A stretch of DNA of 64,000 nucleotides from Alphaproteobacteria bacterium (GTDB taxonomy: Bacteria > Pseudomonadota > Alphaproteobacteria > UBA8366): positions 216,437 to 280,436 of the forward strand of contig WHUA01000005.1 in the NCBI GenBank assembly GCA_009377445.1, given 5' to 3'. Of the stretch, positions 36,389 through 45,147 are shown in pieces (the first letter of the stretch is position 1; every line of letters begins with the position of its first letter). The translations under genes and the position numbers were made by a program. Below the pieces are notes generated by a model. It saw nothing but the letters and a program-made list of their open reading frames with translations, ran no database searches and was not told the origin of the DNA.

Positions 36389-36472
36389 TCATGCTTCGAC
36401 AAGCTCAGCATGAGGATATTATTAACATAAAACAACAATATAGACCTCATCCTGAGCCTGTCGAAGGATGAG
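36389..36472. repeat. Paired-hairpin intergenic repeat, copy 5
   Basis: Arms TCATGCTTCGACAAGCTCAG(CATGAGGA) and CCTCATCCTGAGCCTGTCGA(AGGATGAG) around an AT-rich core. Its right arm encodes the last residues of the GIY-YIG gene. Same right flank (GTACGCTC) as copy 6. Confidence 0.88.
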
Positions 36473-36761
36473 TACGCTCCGACCTGCTCCGCGAAAGTCG
36501 ACTGAGCTTGTCGTAATCGCCGGCAATCAGTGCTTCCTTCTTCGCCCTGCTCCAGCCCTTAAGCCGCCGCTCCGATGCAATGGCATCGCTGATCCTGTCG
36601 AAGCTCTCGCTATACACCAGATCCACCGGCCGCCGGGATTTCGTGAATCCGCCGAAGGTTCCGGCGTTATGCTCGGCGACACGGTGCTCGAGACTGCCGC
36701 GTGTGGTGCCGACATAGTAGCGGCCGTCGCGGCAGCGGAGGATGTAGACGAAGGCGTTCAT
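36447..36761 (-). CDS. GIY-YIG nuclease family protein
   Basis: 104 residues. N-terminal FVYILRCRDGRYYVGTTRGS with the tyrosines of the GIY-YIG core (Tyr6 and the YVG at about 16-18), conserved RVAEHNAG, the arginine-containing RRPVDLVYSESF and catalytic Glu in AIASERRLKGWSRAKKEALI. These stand-alone YhbQ/UPF0213-type proteins cut nucleic acids; the in vivo target is unknown. The last eight codons (THPSTGSG) come from repeat copy 5, so the natural C-terminus has been replaced or extended by the repeat. Confidence 0.88.
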   Translation of the reverse strand: MNAFVYILRCRDGRYYVGTTRGSLEHRVAEHNAGTFGGFTKSRRPVDLVYSESFDRISDAIASERRLKGWSRAKKEALIAGDYDKLSRLSRSRSERTHPSTGSG

Positions 36762-36785
36762 CTGGGTAAGCGACGTGCCGGAAGC

Positions 36786-36891
36786 TCATGCTTCGACAAG
36801 CTCAGCATGAGGATTTCTATCATATCGAACATTGCCTTACACCTCATCCTGAGCCTCCTCATCCCGAGCTTGTCGAGGGACGAAGGATGAG
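36786..36891. repeat. Paired-hairpin intergenic repeat, copy 6 (nested right arm)
   Basis: Left arm TCATGCTTCGACAAGCTCAG(CATGAGGA). Right arm CTCATCCT...AGGATGAG with a second unit (CCTCATCCCGAGCTTGTCGA, GGGACGA) nested in it, as in copy 1. Between the GIY-YIG gene and valS, both on the minus strand. Confidence 0.88.
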
Positions 36892-36904
36892 TACGCTCAG
36901 CCCC

Positions 36905-39565
36905 TCAACCCACCGCGGAAAGCCGCTTCAGCGCCGCGTCCAGCTTCGCGCGGGCGCTTTCTTCCTCGGCGAGGCGCTCGCGTTGCTCGTCGACCACGGC
37001 CTCGGGGGCCTTCGCGAGAAACTGCTGGTTCGAGAGCTTCTTCTGCAGCTTCTGGATCTCGCCCTCGGTCTTGGCGATCTCCTTCTGCAGGCGCTGCTTC
37101 TCTTGCGCGATGTCGATGACCTCGGCGATCGGGAGCGCCACTGTCGCCTCGTCCAGCACGAGTTGCACCGCGCCCTTGGGGATCTCGCCGCCGACGCGGA
37201 TGTCCTTGAGGCGCGCGAGGCGGCGGATCAGCGTCTCGTGCGCCGCGAGCCAGGCCTTGCCCTCCGCGCCGAGGCCTGTGATCACCATGGGAATCTCGGC
37301 CGCCGGCGGCACGTTCATCTCCGAACGCACCGAGCGCACGCCGGTGATCAGCCGCACCGCCCAGTCCATCTGCCGGTCGGCGCCGGCGTCGATCAGCCCG
37401 GGGGCATAGGACGGCCAGGGCGAGCGGATCAGCATTGCTGGGCGGCTCTCGGCCGTGTTGCCCCACAGCTCCTCGGTCACGAAGGGCATGAAGGGGTGCA
37501 GCAGCAGGAGGATCTGGTCGAGCGCCCAGCCGGCGGTCGCCTGCGTCTCGGCCTTCGCCGCCGCGTCGCCGCCCATCAGGAACGGCTTGCAGAACTCGAG
37601 ATACCAGTCGCAGTAGGCGCCCCAGACGAACTGGTAGAGCGCCTGCGACGCCTCGTTGAAGCGATAGGCCTCCAGCCGGCCGGTGACGGCCGCGGCGCAG
37701 CGCGCCACCTCGCCCACGATCCAGCGGTTGACCGGCTCCTTCGGCGAAGCCGGATCGAAGCCCGGCAGCGAGACGCAGCCGTTCATCTCGCAGAACCGTG
37801 CGGCGTTCCAAAGCTTGGTCGCGAAGTTGCGCGAGCCCTCGACGCGGCTTTCGGCGAGCCGGATGTCGCGGCCCGGCGCCGCCAGCGACGAGAGCGTGAA
37901 GCGCAGCGCGTCCGCGCCGTACTTGCCGATCAGGTCGAGCGGGTCGATGACGTTGCCCTTCGACTTCGACATCTTCTGGCCCTTCTCGTCGCGGACCAGG
38001 GCGTGGACGTAGACGGTATGGAACGGCGCGTCGTCCATAAAGTGCAGCCCCATCATCATCATCCGCGCTACCCAGAAGAAGATGATGTCGAAGCCGGTGA
38101 CCAGCACGTCGGTCGGGTAGTAGCGGGCGAGCTCAGGCGTCTCGTCCGGCCAGCCGAGCGTGGAGAACGGCCAGAGCCCGGATGAGAACCAGGTGTCGAG
38201 CACGTCCGGATCGCGCACGAGATCCGTCCGCTTGCCGTAATGCCTGTCCGCCGCCGCCTGCGCCTCCGCCTCGCTCATCGCGACGAAGATCTCGCCGTCC
38301 GGCCCATACCACGCTGGGATCTGATGGCCCCACCAGAGCTGGCGCGACACGCACCAGGGCTGGATGTTGCGCATCCATTCGAAATAGGTCTTCGACCAGT
38401 TCTCCGGCACGAAGCGGGTGCGCCCCTCCTCCACCGCGCGGATCGCGGGCTCGGCCAGCACCGCCGCGTTCACGAACCACTGGTCGGTGAGATAAGGCTC
38501 GATCGGCACGCCGCCACGGTCGCCATAGGGCACCGTGTGGAGATGGTCGTCGATCTTTTCCAGCAGGCCGGCGGCTTCGATATCCGCCACCACGCGCTTC
38601 CGCGCCTCGAAGCGGTCGAGGCCGCGGTATGCTTCCGGGACCTCGTCGTTGAGGCGGCCGGACACGTCGAGGATGTTGATCATCGGCAGGCCGTGCCGCT
38701 TGCCGACCTCGAAGTCGTTGAAGTCGTGCGCCGGGGTGATCTTGACCGCGCCGGAGCCCTGCTCCGGATCGGCATAGGCATCGGCGACGATCGGGATGCG
38801 GCGGCCGACCAGCGGCAGGATGCAGTGCTTGCCGACGAGGTCGCGGTAGCGCTCGTCCTCCGGGTTCACGGCGACCGCGGTATCGCCGAGCATCGTCTCG
38901 GGGCGGGTCGTGGCGACAGTGAGGAAGCGGCCCGGCTGGCCCTCGACCGGGTACTTGAAATACCAGAGGTGGCCCTTGGTCTCGCGCTGCTCGACCTCGA
39001 GGTCCGAGATCGCCGTCTCCAGCTTCGGGTCCCAGTTGACGAGCCGCTTGTCCTTGTAGACCAGCCCTTCCTTGTACAGCCGCACGAAGACGGTCAGGAC
39101 CGCCTTGCTCAGCCCCTCGTCCATGGTGAAGCGCTCGCGGCTCCAGTCGCAGGACGCGCCAAGCCGGCGGAGCTGGCGGGTGATCGTGCCGCCGGACTCG
39201 TCTTTCCACGCCCAGACGCGCTCGATGAAGGCGTCGCGGCCCATCTCGCGCCGGGAGACGTTGCCCTGCTCGGCGAGCTGGCGCTCGACCACCATCTGCG
39301 TGGCGATGCCCGCATGATCGGTGCCCGGCTGCCACAGCACGTCGCGGCCGCGCATCCGCTCGAAGCGGACGAGAATGTCCTGCAGCGTGTTGTTGAGGGC
39401 GTGCCCCATATGCAGACTGCCCGTGACGTTCGGCGGCGGGATGACGATCGAATAGGGCTTGCCATCTGCGGGGGTGCCGCAGACGAACGCCCCACTGCTT
39501 TCCCAACGCTCGTAATGTCGGGCTTCGACCTCGTCGGGCCGAAAGGTCTTCTCCAGAATCGGCAT
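36905..39565 (-). CDS. valS: Valyl-tRNA synthetase
   Basis: 886 residues from [15 protein letters not shown]; the open frame extends 45 codons upstream but that part is not family-like. Class I signatures: [20 protein letters not shown] with the HIGH-type motif (about 37-56) and [19 protein letters not shown]. The editing domain lies between, and the C-terminal coiled coil (about 820-886, [20 protein letters not shown]) binds tRNA. Charges tRNA-Val. Follows the PopZ-type gene by 52 bases. Confidence 0.97.
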   Translation of the reverse strand: MPILEKTFRPDEVEARHYERWESSGAFVCGTPADGKPYSIVIPPPNVTGSLHMGHALNNTLQDILVRFERMRGRDVLWQPGTDHAGIATQMVVERQLAEQGNVSRREMGRDAFIERVWAWKDESGGTITRQLRRLGASCDWSRERFTMDEGLSKAVLTVFVRLYKEGLVYKDKRLVNWDPKLETAISDLEVEQRETKGHLWYFKYPVEGQPGRFLTVATTRPETMLGDTAVAVNPEDERYRDLVGKHCILPLVGRRIPIVADAYADPEQGSGAVKITPAHDFNDFEVGKRHGLPMINILDVSGRLNDEVPEAYRGLDRFEARKRVVADIEAAGLLEKIDDHLHTVPYGDRGGVPIEPYLTDQWFVNAAVLAEPAIRAVEEGRTRFVPENWSKTYFEWMRNIQPWCVSRQLWWGHQIPAWYGPDGEIFVAMSEAEAQAAADRHYGKRTDLVRDPDVLDTWFSSGLWPFSTLGWPDETPELARYYPTDVLVTGFDIIFFWVARMMMMGLHFMDDAPFHTVYVHALVRDEKGQKMSKSKGNVIDPLDLIGKYGADALRFTLSSLAAPGRDIRLAESRVEGSRNFATKLWNAARFCEMNGCVSLPGFDPASPKEPVNRWIVGEVARCAAAVTGRLEAYRFNEASQALYQFVWGAYCDWYLEFCKPFLMGGDAAAKAETQATAGWALDQILLLLHPFMPFVTEELWGNTAESRPAMLIRSPWPSYAPGLIDAGADRQMDWAVRLITGVRSVRSEMNVPPAAEIPMVITGLGAEGKAWLAAHETLIRRLARLKDIRVGGEIPKGAVQLVLDEATVALPIAEVIDIAQEKQRLQKEIAKTEGEIQKLQKKLSNQQFLAKAPEAVVDEQRERLAEEESARAKLDAALKRLSAVG

Positions 39566-39617
39566 TTCCCTCACGTTCAGGCCAAGGCAGGAATCCGTCC
39601 GGCCCGGCGGGAATGCC

Positions 39618-40190
39618 TCAGTCTTCGTCCCCTGCCCGGGCCATACGCTCGATCTCGCGTCGGACGAGACGTTCGACCATATCGGGAAGGTTTTCGTCAA
39701 GCCATTGGCGGAGCATCGGCCGCATCAATTCCTCGGCGAGCTGCTCGACCGTGATGCCGGGCCTGCCCGATTTGACCGACCGCGCAAGCTGGCCGAAGGA
39801 GGAGATGCCGGCCGCGGCCGTGGACGTGGAGATAATGCTGTCGGCCTGTGCGAGGGCGGCGGGTTCCGGCGCGCGCGGCGGTTGCGGCTCCGGCACGAAG
39901 GCGCGCATCGGCTCGGGTTCCGGCTCCGGCTCGGGTTCCGGCTCGGGTTCCGGCTCAGGTTCGGGTTCCGGCTCGGGCTCCGGTTCGGCATCCAGCACTT
40001 CGAGCTCGTGCTCGTCCGCCGGCTGAACCTCGTCGGTGAGCTCGAGCGGCTCTTCCTCCTCGGGCTCGGGCTCCGGCACAGCCTGTGCCTGAGGCGCGGC
40101 GTCGTCGTCGCTGTCCTCGGAAATTATCTTCCGGATGGACGCAAGGATCTCCTCCATGGAGGGCTCTTGCTGCTTTCCTGCCTCGCTCAT
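39618..40190 (-). CDS. popZ: PopZ-type DUF2497 protein
   Basis: 190 residues. N-terminal helix [20 protein letters not shown] (about 9-28), which in PopZ binds client proteins, then a very acidic Pro/Glu spacer including an uninterrupted run of about 13 Glu-Pro repeats (about 69-94), and a C-terminal oligomerisation region [20 protein letters not shown] then [20 protein letters not shown]. PopZ forms polar condensates that anchor chromosomes and signalling proteins; the acidic spacer sets their fluidity. The position between tolC and valS is the familiar one. Confidence 0.92.
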   Translation of the reverse strand: MSEAGKQQEPSMEEILASIRKIISEDSDDDAAPQAQAVPEPEPEEEEPLELTDEVQPADEHELEVLDAEPEPEPEPEPEPEPEPEPEPEPEPEPMRAFVPEPQPPRAPEPAALAQADSIISTSTAAAGISSFGQLARSVKSGRPGITVEQLAEELMRPMLRQWLDENLPDMVERLVRREIERMARAGDED

Positions 40191-40269
40191 TATCTGCTCA
40201 TCCCAACTGTTCGCTCATCTCGCTTCATTGCAACCAGTCATTCGTAACGGCAGGCCCCGCACCCCAGAT

Positions 40270-41736
40270 TCACTTGGTTTCCGGCGGTTGAGCGCCAGGC
40301 TTGTCCAGATCTCCGCCCAGCCCCCAGAGCTTGTCGCGCACCTTGTCGTAATGCCGGTTCGGATCGTAATACTCGGTGTTGAGACTCATCGACTGGGCCG
40401 TCAGCCGGCCGATCGCCGACTTCAACTGGTACTGGGCGACGGTTTCGTCGCGCTCCGCGCGGACCAGGTTGACCTGCGAGTCGAGCAGCTCCTGCTCCGC
40501 ATCCAACACGTCGAGCACGGTGCGGGACCCGACCAGCGCTTCCTGGCGCACGCCTTCGAGGGCGATGCGGTTGGCCCGCACCGCCGCGGTGAAGGAACGG
40601 ATGCGGGCGCGCGCCGTCACCAGCGTTTCCCAGGCATTGTTGGCGTCTTCCGTCGCGCCGCGCCGCGCTTCGATCAGGCGCATGCGGTTGCGGCCCACCA
40701 CCTGCTTCGCCTCGCGCACGCGGCTGGTCGCGAAGCCGCGCTGATAGAGCGGCACGGTCAATTGCGCGATGATGCTGGCGCTGTCGCGGGTGGTGCTGGA
40801 GCCGACCTCGTTGCCGATTCTGCCGCCCTGGCCCACGACGTCGACCCGCGGCAGCAGGTCGCTCGTCGTCACTTTGACGTTGGAGACGGACGCGCGCTCG
40901 TCGTACAAGGCGGCGAGGACATCGGGATTGCCCTCCAGCGCGACCTGCACGCTTTCCTGGCGCGAGTTCGGCAGGTCCACGACCGCCTCCGGCTTCTGCA
41001 CGGCGTCCGGCAGCTTGCCGATGATCTGTTCGTAGATTCCGCGGCTGATCTGCACGTCGCCTTCGGCCTGGATTCGGTCCGCGGTCGCGCTGGACACGCG
41101 CGCTTCGGCCTGCGAAACGTCGGTTCGCGTCACCTCGCCCACGTTGAAGCGGTCGCGCGTCGCCTCCAACTGGCGTCCCAGGACGCGCTCGTTGTTCAAG
41201 TTGAGGCGCAGCACGGCCTCGTCCCGGACGACGTTCATGTAGGCCTGGACGGCATTCAGAAGCACGGTCTGCTCGATCGAAGAAAGGCGGGCCCGCTCGG
41301 CGCGCACCGTGTCTTCCGCGCGGTTGACGTCCGCGACCGTGCCGCCGCCGGCATAGATATTCTGCGTGACGCGGAGGCCCCCGCTGTACGTCCCGCCGCT
41401 GTCCGTGCCGTCGATGCCGTCGCCGCTCTCGGCCAGGTAGCCGCCATCGCCGACGATCTCGACGAAGGGCCGCCAGCCCGCCAGCGCCTGCGGGACACCT
41501 TCGTCCGTTGCCCGCAGGCTCGCGCGCTGCGCCTGCAGCGTCGGATTGTTCTGATAGGCGAGGGTCATCGCTTCCATCAGCGTCTCCGCTCGCGCGGCGC
41601 TCAGGCAAATCGCCAAAGCGCAGCCGGCTACGGTCGTGAACAGCATCGCGCGCGACAATCGCCCACCCGGCAACCCATTCGGCAGCCCATCCGGCAACAC
41701 CGTCCGCGCTCCCCGCTCCCCAAGTTCTTTTGTCAC
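40270..41736 (-). CDS. tolC: TolC family outer-membrane efflux protein
   Basis: 488 residues from a GTG preceded by AGAAGG; an ATG 30 codons later (MLFTTVAGCALAICLSAARA) would start directly at the signal peptide and is an equal alternative. Two OEP repeats: TLMEAMTLAYQNNPTLQAQR to about 225, and SRQESVQVALEGNPDVLAAL onward, with YNVGEVTRTDVSQAEAR-like (FNVGEVTRTDVSQAEAR) and EALVGSRTVLDVLDAEQELL motifs. Trimeric channel for type I secretion and RND efflux. 276 bases after the pcm-like gene; that gap has no gene. Confidence 0.93.
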   Translation of the reverse strand: MTKELGERGARTVLPDGLPNGLPGGRLSRAMLFTTVAGCALAICLSAARAETLMEAMTLAYQNNPTLQAQRASLRATDEGVPQALAGWRPFVEIVGDGGYLAESGDGIDGTDSGGTYSGGLRVTQNIYAGGGTVADVNRAEDTVRAERARLSSIEQTVLLNAVQAYMNVVRDEAVLRLNLNNERVLGRQLEATRDRFNVGEVTRTDVSQAEARVSSATADRIQAEGDVQISRGIYEQIIGKLPDAVQKPEAVVDLPNSRQESVQVALEGNPDVLAALYDERASVSNVKVTTSDLLPRVDVVGQGGRIGNEVGSSTTRDSASIIAQLTVPLYQRGFATSRVREAKQVVGRNRMRLIEARRGATEDANNAWETLVTARARIRSFTAAVRANRIALEGVRQEALVGSRTVLDVLDAEQELLDSQVNLVRAERDETVAQYQLKSAIGRLTAQSMSLNTEYYDPNRHYDKVRDKLWGLGGDLDKPGAQPPETK

Positions 41737-42011
41737 CTTCAACCTTCTAACAAGTTCGAACGCCAATATTCCCGTTTCGCCGATTGCGCGTGGCCATCTC
41801 GATCCAGCCGTGCGCCACCCTGCTTGCGATCATCCAGGAACGCAAAGGCGCCACCCGACCCGACCTGGAAAACCGCTACTTGAACCGCGACCGGCAAGAC
41901 GCCAACCATCCTACCCCATCGGACGGTCGCGGCATGAGCGGCAATGTGCAACGGATCCCCCAGGATCGCATCATCAAAAATAAGACCACAAAATGTTGAC
42001 GGCGGACAGCC

Positions 42012-42665
42012 CTAAAACACAAAACCTGCGGATTTAACGAACTCCGGCAGAACGGGGGTGTTCGCGTCGAACAGCGTTCTCCGGGAGACGACGCCGCCCC
42101 GGCGCTCGATGAGCGTCGCGCGGCCGGGCCCTTCTCCATTTGATATCACAGCGACAATTCTGCCGTTTTCCGCAAGCTGGTCAATGACGGCCTGCGGCAC
42201 CTCGCCGACGGCGCCGTCGAACAGGACGAGCTGGTAGGGCGCTTCGTCCGGCCAGCCTTTTTCCAGCGGCCCTTCGACGACGACGACATTGTCCGCGCCG
42301 TGCCCGGACAGCAGCGCCTGGGCTTTCGCGGCCGCACCCGAGTCGCGCTCGAGCGCGATGACCGCGCCGCACAGCTTGGCCAGGACCGCGGCCGAGTATC
42401 CGGTTCCGCATCCGATCAGGAGGACGGCGTCTTCCGGTCCGGGCATCGCCTCCTGCAGCATCCGGCCGAATATCATGGGCTCCATCAGGAAACGGCCGCC
42501 GCCGAGCGGCAGGTCCTCGTCGATGTAGGCGACGGCGGCCAGGGCATCGGGAAGGAAGCGCTCGCGGGGAACCGACCCCATCGCCGTGACGATCGCCGGC
42601 TCGATGACGCGGTTGGTGCGAAGCTGGCTTTCCACCATGTTGCGTCTCGCTTTGGCGAAGTCCAT
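42012..42665 (-). CDS. Protein-L-isoaspartate O-methyltransferase family protein
   Basis: 217 residues from MDFAKARRNMVESQLRTNRV. SAM-binding AVLLIGCGTGYSAAVLAKLC (about 76-95), preceded by VPRERFLPDALAAVAYIDED and PMIFGRMLQ; C-terminal GRIVAVISNGEGPGRATL. More divergent than the pcm at 16716: the usual GHGQTIS loop reads LGGGRFLMEPMI, so isoaspartate repair is uncertain. This version next to tolC is commonly seen in alphaproteobacteria and may have another substrate. Divergent from tRNA-Cys. Confidence 0.85.
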   Translation of the reverse strand: MDFAKARRNMVESQLRTNRVIEPAIVTAMGSVPRERFLPDALAAVAYIDEDLPLGGGRFLMEPMIFGRMLQEAMPGPEDAVLLIGCGTGYSAAVLAKLCGAVIALERDSGAAAKAQALLSGHGADNVVVVEGPLEKGWPDEAPYQLVLFDGAVGEVPQAVIDQLAENGRIVAVISNGEGPGRATLIERRGGVVSRRTLFDANTPVLPEFVKSAGFVF

Positions 42666-42790
42666 GGCAACCCGTACTCCCCGATCAATGGCGCCCGCGG
42701 CCGGGACGCCGCCCGGCGCAATCGACGCGAGGGTTATATCCCCGGCGGTCTGTGAAAACAATCCGCGGCTGGCCCGCCCTCGCCCGCTGC

Positions 42791-42819
42791 TTGACCGGCC
42801 GTGGGCCGCCCCGTATACC
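42791..42819 (+). promoter_or_regulatory. Sigma-70 promoter of tRNA-Cys
   Basis: TTGACC (42791-42796) and TATACC (42814-42819) with an ideal 17-base spacer; the -10 box ends 19 bases before the tRNA 5' end, so transcription would begin about 12 bases ahead of it. Confidence 0.75.
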
Positions 42820-42838
42820 ACCGCCTGTCGGCCGCCGC

Positions 42839-42912
42839 GGCCCGGTGGCAGAGTGGTTATGCAGAGGACTGCAAATCCTTTTATGTCGGTTCGATTCCGG
42901 CCCGGGCCTCCA
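42839..42912 (+). tRNA. tRNA-Cys (GCA)
   Basis: 74 nt including an encoded CCA. Acceptor GGCCCGG (42839-42845) pairs CCGGGCC (42902-42908), discriminator T, CCA at 42910-42912. Anticodon GCA at 42871-42873 in the loop CTGCAAA between AGGA and TCCT. T-arm GTCGG-TTCGATT-CCGGC. The D-arm has GCAGAGTGGTTATGC. Single-copy here, not in a cluster; driven by the promoter just upstream. Confidence 0.97.
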
Positions 42913-43125
42913 ATTTATCGTTAAATATCAATAGTTAACGTCCATCTCCCCACACCTGCCGCGTCCGGCTTTCTTTTTCCTTGCCCTGAGCCAGCGACAA
43001 GTCCTCGGCCATTATGGTGTGTGTCCATATCTCCACTTCGTCAACTATAGTGACTTCGTTCCGGCAGCCTTTCGCGCACACCATATTGTCTGCCTCGACA
43101 CCGCAAAAAAATAGGGGAGAGACGC

Positions 43126-44982
43126 ATGCGAGTTTTAGGGGGTTTGATGGCGGTCGCCGCCTTGTTCCTTTCTTCCGCTGCGTTGTCTGACAATCGATGG
43201 ACCGTCTACGTGCAGAAGGAAAAGGGTGGAGCGTGGGAGAAGGCGGCCTATCCGCGCGCATCGGATCAACAGGCAAAGGCATCCACTGCACGTGTGTGCA
43301 TAATAATGCGGGTTTATGCGAGCAAAGCCGTCAAACCCGCGACGGGCGAAGAGATCGCTCGCGTTTGCGCGGACAAGGCGACAACCGTCGTCCCCCGCGG
43401 CGCGGCCATCGGGAGCTCTTCGGCCCCGGCCCCGCACGCAACGGCGCAATCGGGCGGCGCTGCCCCGATGAGCTATTACCTCGTCATGCTGAATGCGCTT
43501 CGCGACAGGCCCGGGCTATTCAGCGATGAGGTATGGAACAAGTTGACCGCCCATCAGATCCGCGTCGCCCAGTCGCACCACTTTTCGCGGGCGCCTCTAC
43601 CGCACGGAGCGGATCCCGTCTTCACGGCCGCGCAAGTCAAGGATCGCAATCCCGAAATGGCGAGCGCGGAGCTTGCCCCCGTACTGAAAGCCAATCTAGC
43701 CGCCCGCGCCAAGGCGGCGCCGGCCGTGCTGGTGGCGAAGCACGCTCTCTTTGGGCTCAGTTATGACGACAAGACCGGAAAGCTGGTGGCCAACTGCTGT
43801 TATGGCCGCCCCCGCGTGCGACCCGGCTTGTTCGACCTGCTGAAGCCTGATCTCCGCCTCGTCAACGGTGTGCCGTCCAATACGGCGGCCGCCTATCAAC
43901 CCTCGGCCGGCCTGCCGCAAAAAGCCGGAAATCTCGCCGCCTATAAGGTCAAGGAAAACCTGGCGGCCAAAGAATCAGGACCGGTGCCCGCGCTTGCAGC
44001 TATCATACTTGGCGGTGCGCATTTCGGGTTCCGGCCCGAGGAAATGGACATTGCCCTCGACCGGTGGGTGGAGATCGACGGCATCCCCATGGCCCGTCGC
44101 GCGGCGGAAATTCTGTTGAATGGAGTTGCAGGACAGAAAGGCAGCGTGATTGCGCATGTCACCTTCGCGCCGACCGGGGCCGAAAGCGGCAAGTTCCGTG
44201 CCGCGCTTTATGGAAAGCTGATATTCGTCTCGATCGTCGGGCCGGACGGCGCGACCATCGGCAAATTCCCGGCAGAGGCCTTTCCCAAGGCCGAAGCCCG
44301 TCCGCAGGCGCCGGCTTCGGCGAAGTCCGCCTCCGCGTCGCCTGCTCCGCCAGCGCCGGCGGCATTGGATGTCGTCGGGCTGCGTCTAGGCATGTCGCCC
44401 GCCGCCGCGGAAGAAACGGTGCGCGCCCACATGGCTGTCGGCTGGATCTACGGCCGCGAGCGAGCGGAAACCAAGAGGTCGACTCCTTATCAAGCGATGA
44501 AAGCTTATGTCGCCGCCGATCTTTCCGAGGTTATCCTGGTCTATTTCGAGCCGCTGACAACCACGGGCACCGTCGTCGCCATGCGGCGCCACTCGATGAT
44601 CGGCCAAAACATCGATGCCGGCGATCTCGAAGCGGCGTTGCTGCAAAAATATGGCAAGCCTGCGGTTGCCAAGAACGGAAATTGGGTCTGGGGCAAACCG
44701 AGCGGATGCAGCGCGTCGGGGACTGGAATTCTCTCGCTGAGGAACTTGAAGCTGATCGAAGGAGCGGCGCGTACCGACCAGTCCTTTCAGCAGGTCATCG
44801 CCAGCGCGTTGGACCTCGCGACGTATGAAGCCGTCAAGCCCGAGCGCTACGCCTCCTGCGGTCCGGTCCTTCATGTTCTCAAAAGCAAGAAGGGCGTGAT
44901 GACAACGCTTGTCGATCAGAAATCTGCGATGGGCCATTTGGCCACCAAGAGCAAGGAAGCGCCGATCAAGCTTAAATTCTAG
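43126..44982 (+). CDS. Large secreted protein of unknown function
   Basis: 618 residues with a strong Shine-Dalgarno (AGGGGAGAG) and a signal peptide (MRVLGGLMAVAALFLSSAAL). Region A (about 112-380) has SYYLVMLNALRDRPGLFSDE, VANCCYGRPRVRPG and FGFRPEEMDIALDRWVEIDG. A low-complexity Ala/Pro/Ser linker (about 390-412) leads to region B (about 414-618), which starts with LDVVGLRLGMSPAAAEETVR, a short motif seen in other secreted bacterial proteins of unknown role, and has Cys in NGNWVWGKPSGCSAS and YASCGPVLH. No family could be named. It stands between tRNA-Cys and the Hsp70 gene with its own ribosome-binding site; exported to the periplasm or beyond. Confidence 0.8.
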   Translation: MRVLGGLMAVAALFLSSAALSDNRWTVYVQKEKGGAWEKAAYPRASDQQAKASTARVCIIMRVYASKAVKPATGEEIARVCADKATTVVPRGAAIGSSSAPAPHATAQSGGAAPMSYYLVMLNALRDRPGLFSDEVWNKLTAHQIRVAQSHHFSRAPLPHGADPVFTAAQVKDRNPEMASAELAPVLKANLAARAKAAPAVLVAKHALFGLSYDDKTGKLVANCCYGRPRVRPGLFDLLKPDLRLVNGVPSNTAAAYQPSAGLPQKAGNLAAYKVKENLAAKESGPVPALAAIILGGAHFGFRPEEMDIALDRWVEIDGIPMARRAAEILLNGVAGQKGSVIAHVTFAPTGAESGKFRAALYGKLIFVSIVGPDGATIGKFPAEAFPKAEARPQAPASAKSASASPAPPAPAALDVVGLRLGMSPAAAEETVRAHMAVGWIYGRERAETKRSTPYQAMKAYVAADLSEVILVYFEPLTTTGTVVAMRRHSMIGQNIDAGDLEAALLQKYGKPAVAKNGNWVWGKPSGCSASGTGILSLRNLKLIEGAARTDQSFQQVIASALDLATYEAVKPERYASCGPVLHVLKSKKGVMTTLVDQKSAMGHLATKSKEAPIKLKF

Positions 44983-45147
44983 GACGTACCGCTCCGCGAC
45001 GGCGCACGCCTGGTGACGGCGCCAAGCTCCTTCCAGTTCGTCGTGTTGCGCTATCCCACCGCCAGCGGCCGGAATGCAGGGAGTCTACGACCTGCGTTCC
45101 AGTCCGCAACGACCCGCCACCGACCTGCCAGCCACAGGGAGATCACG

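Noticed and set aside
42935..43291. 118-aa minus-strand frame after tRNA-Cys
   Set aside because: Overlaps the start and signal peptide of the secreted protein at 43126, which has a strong ribosome-binding site; no motif.
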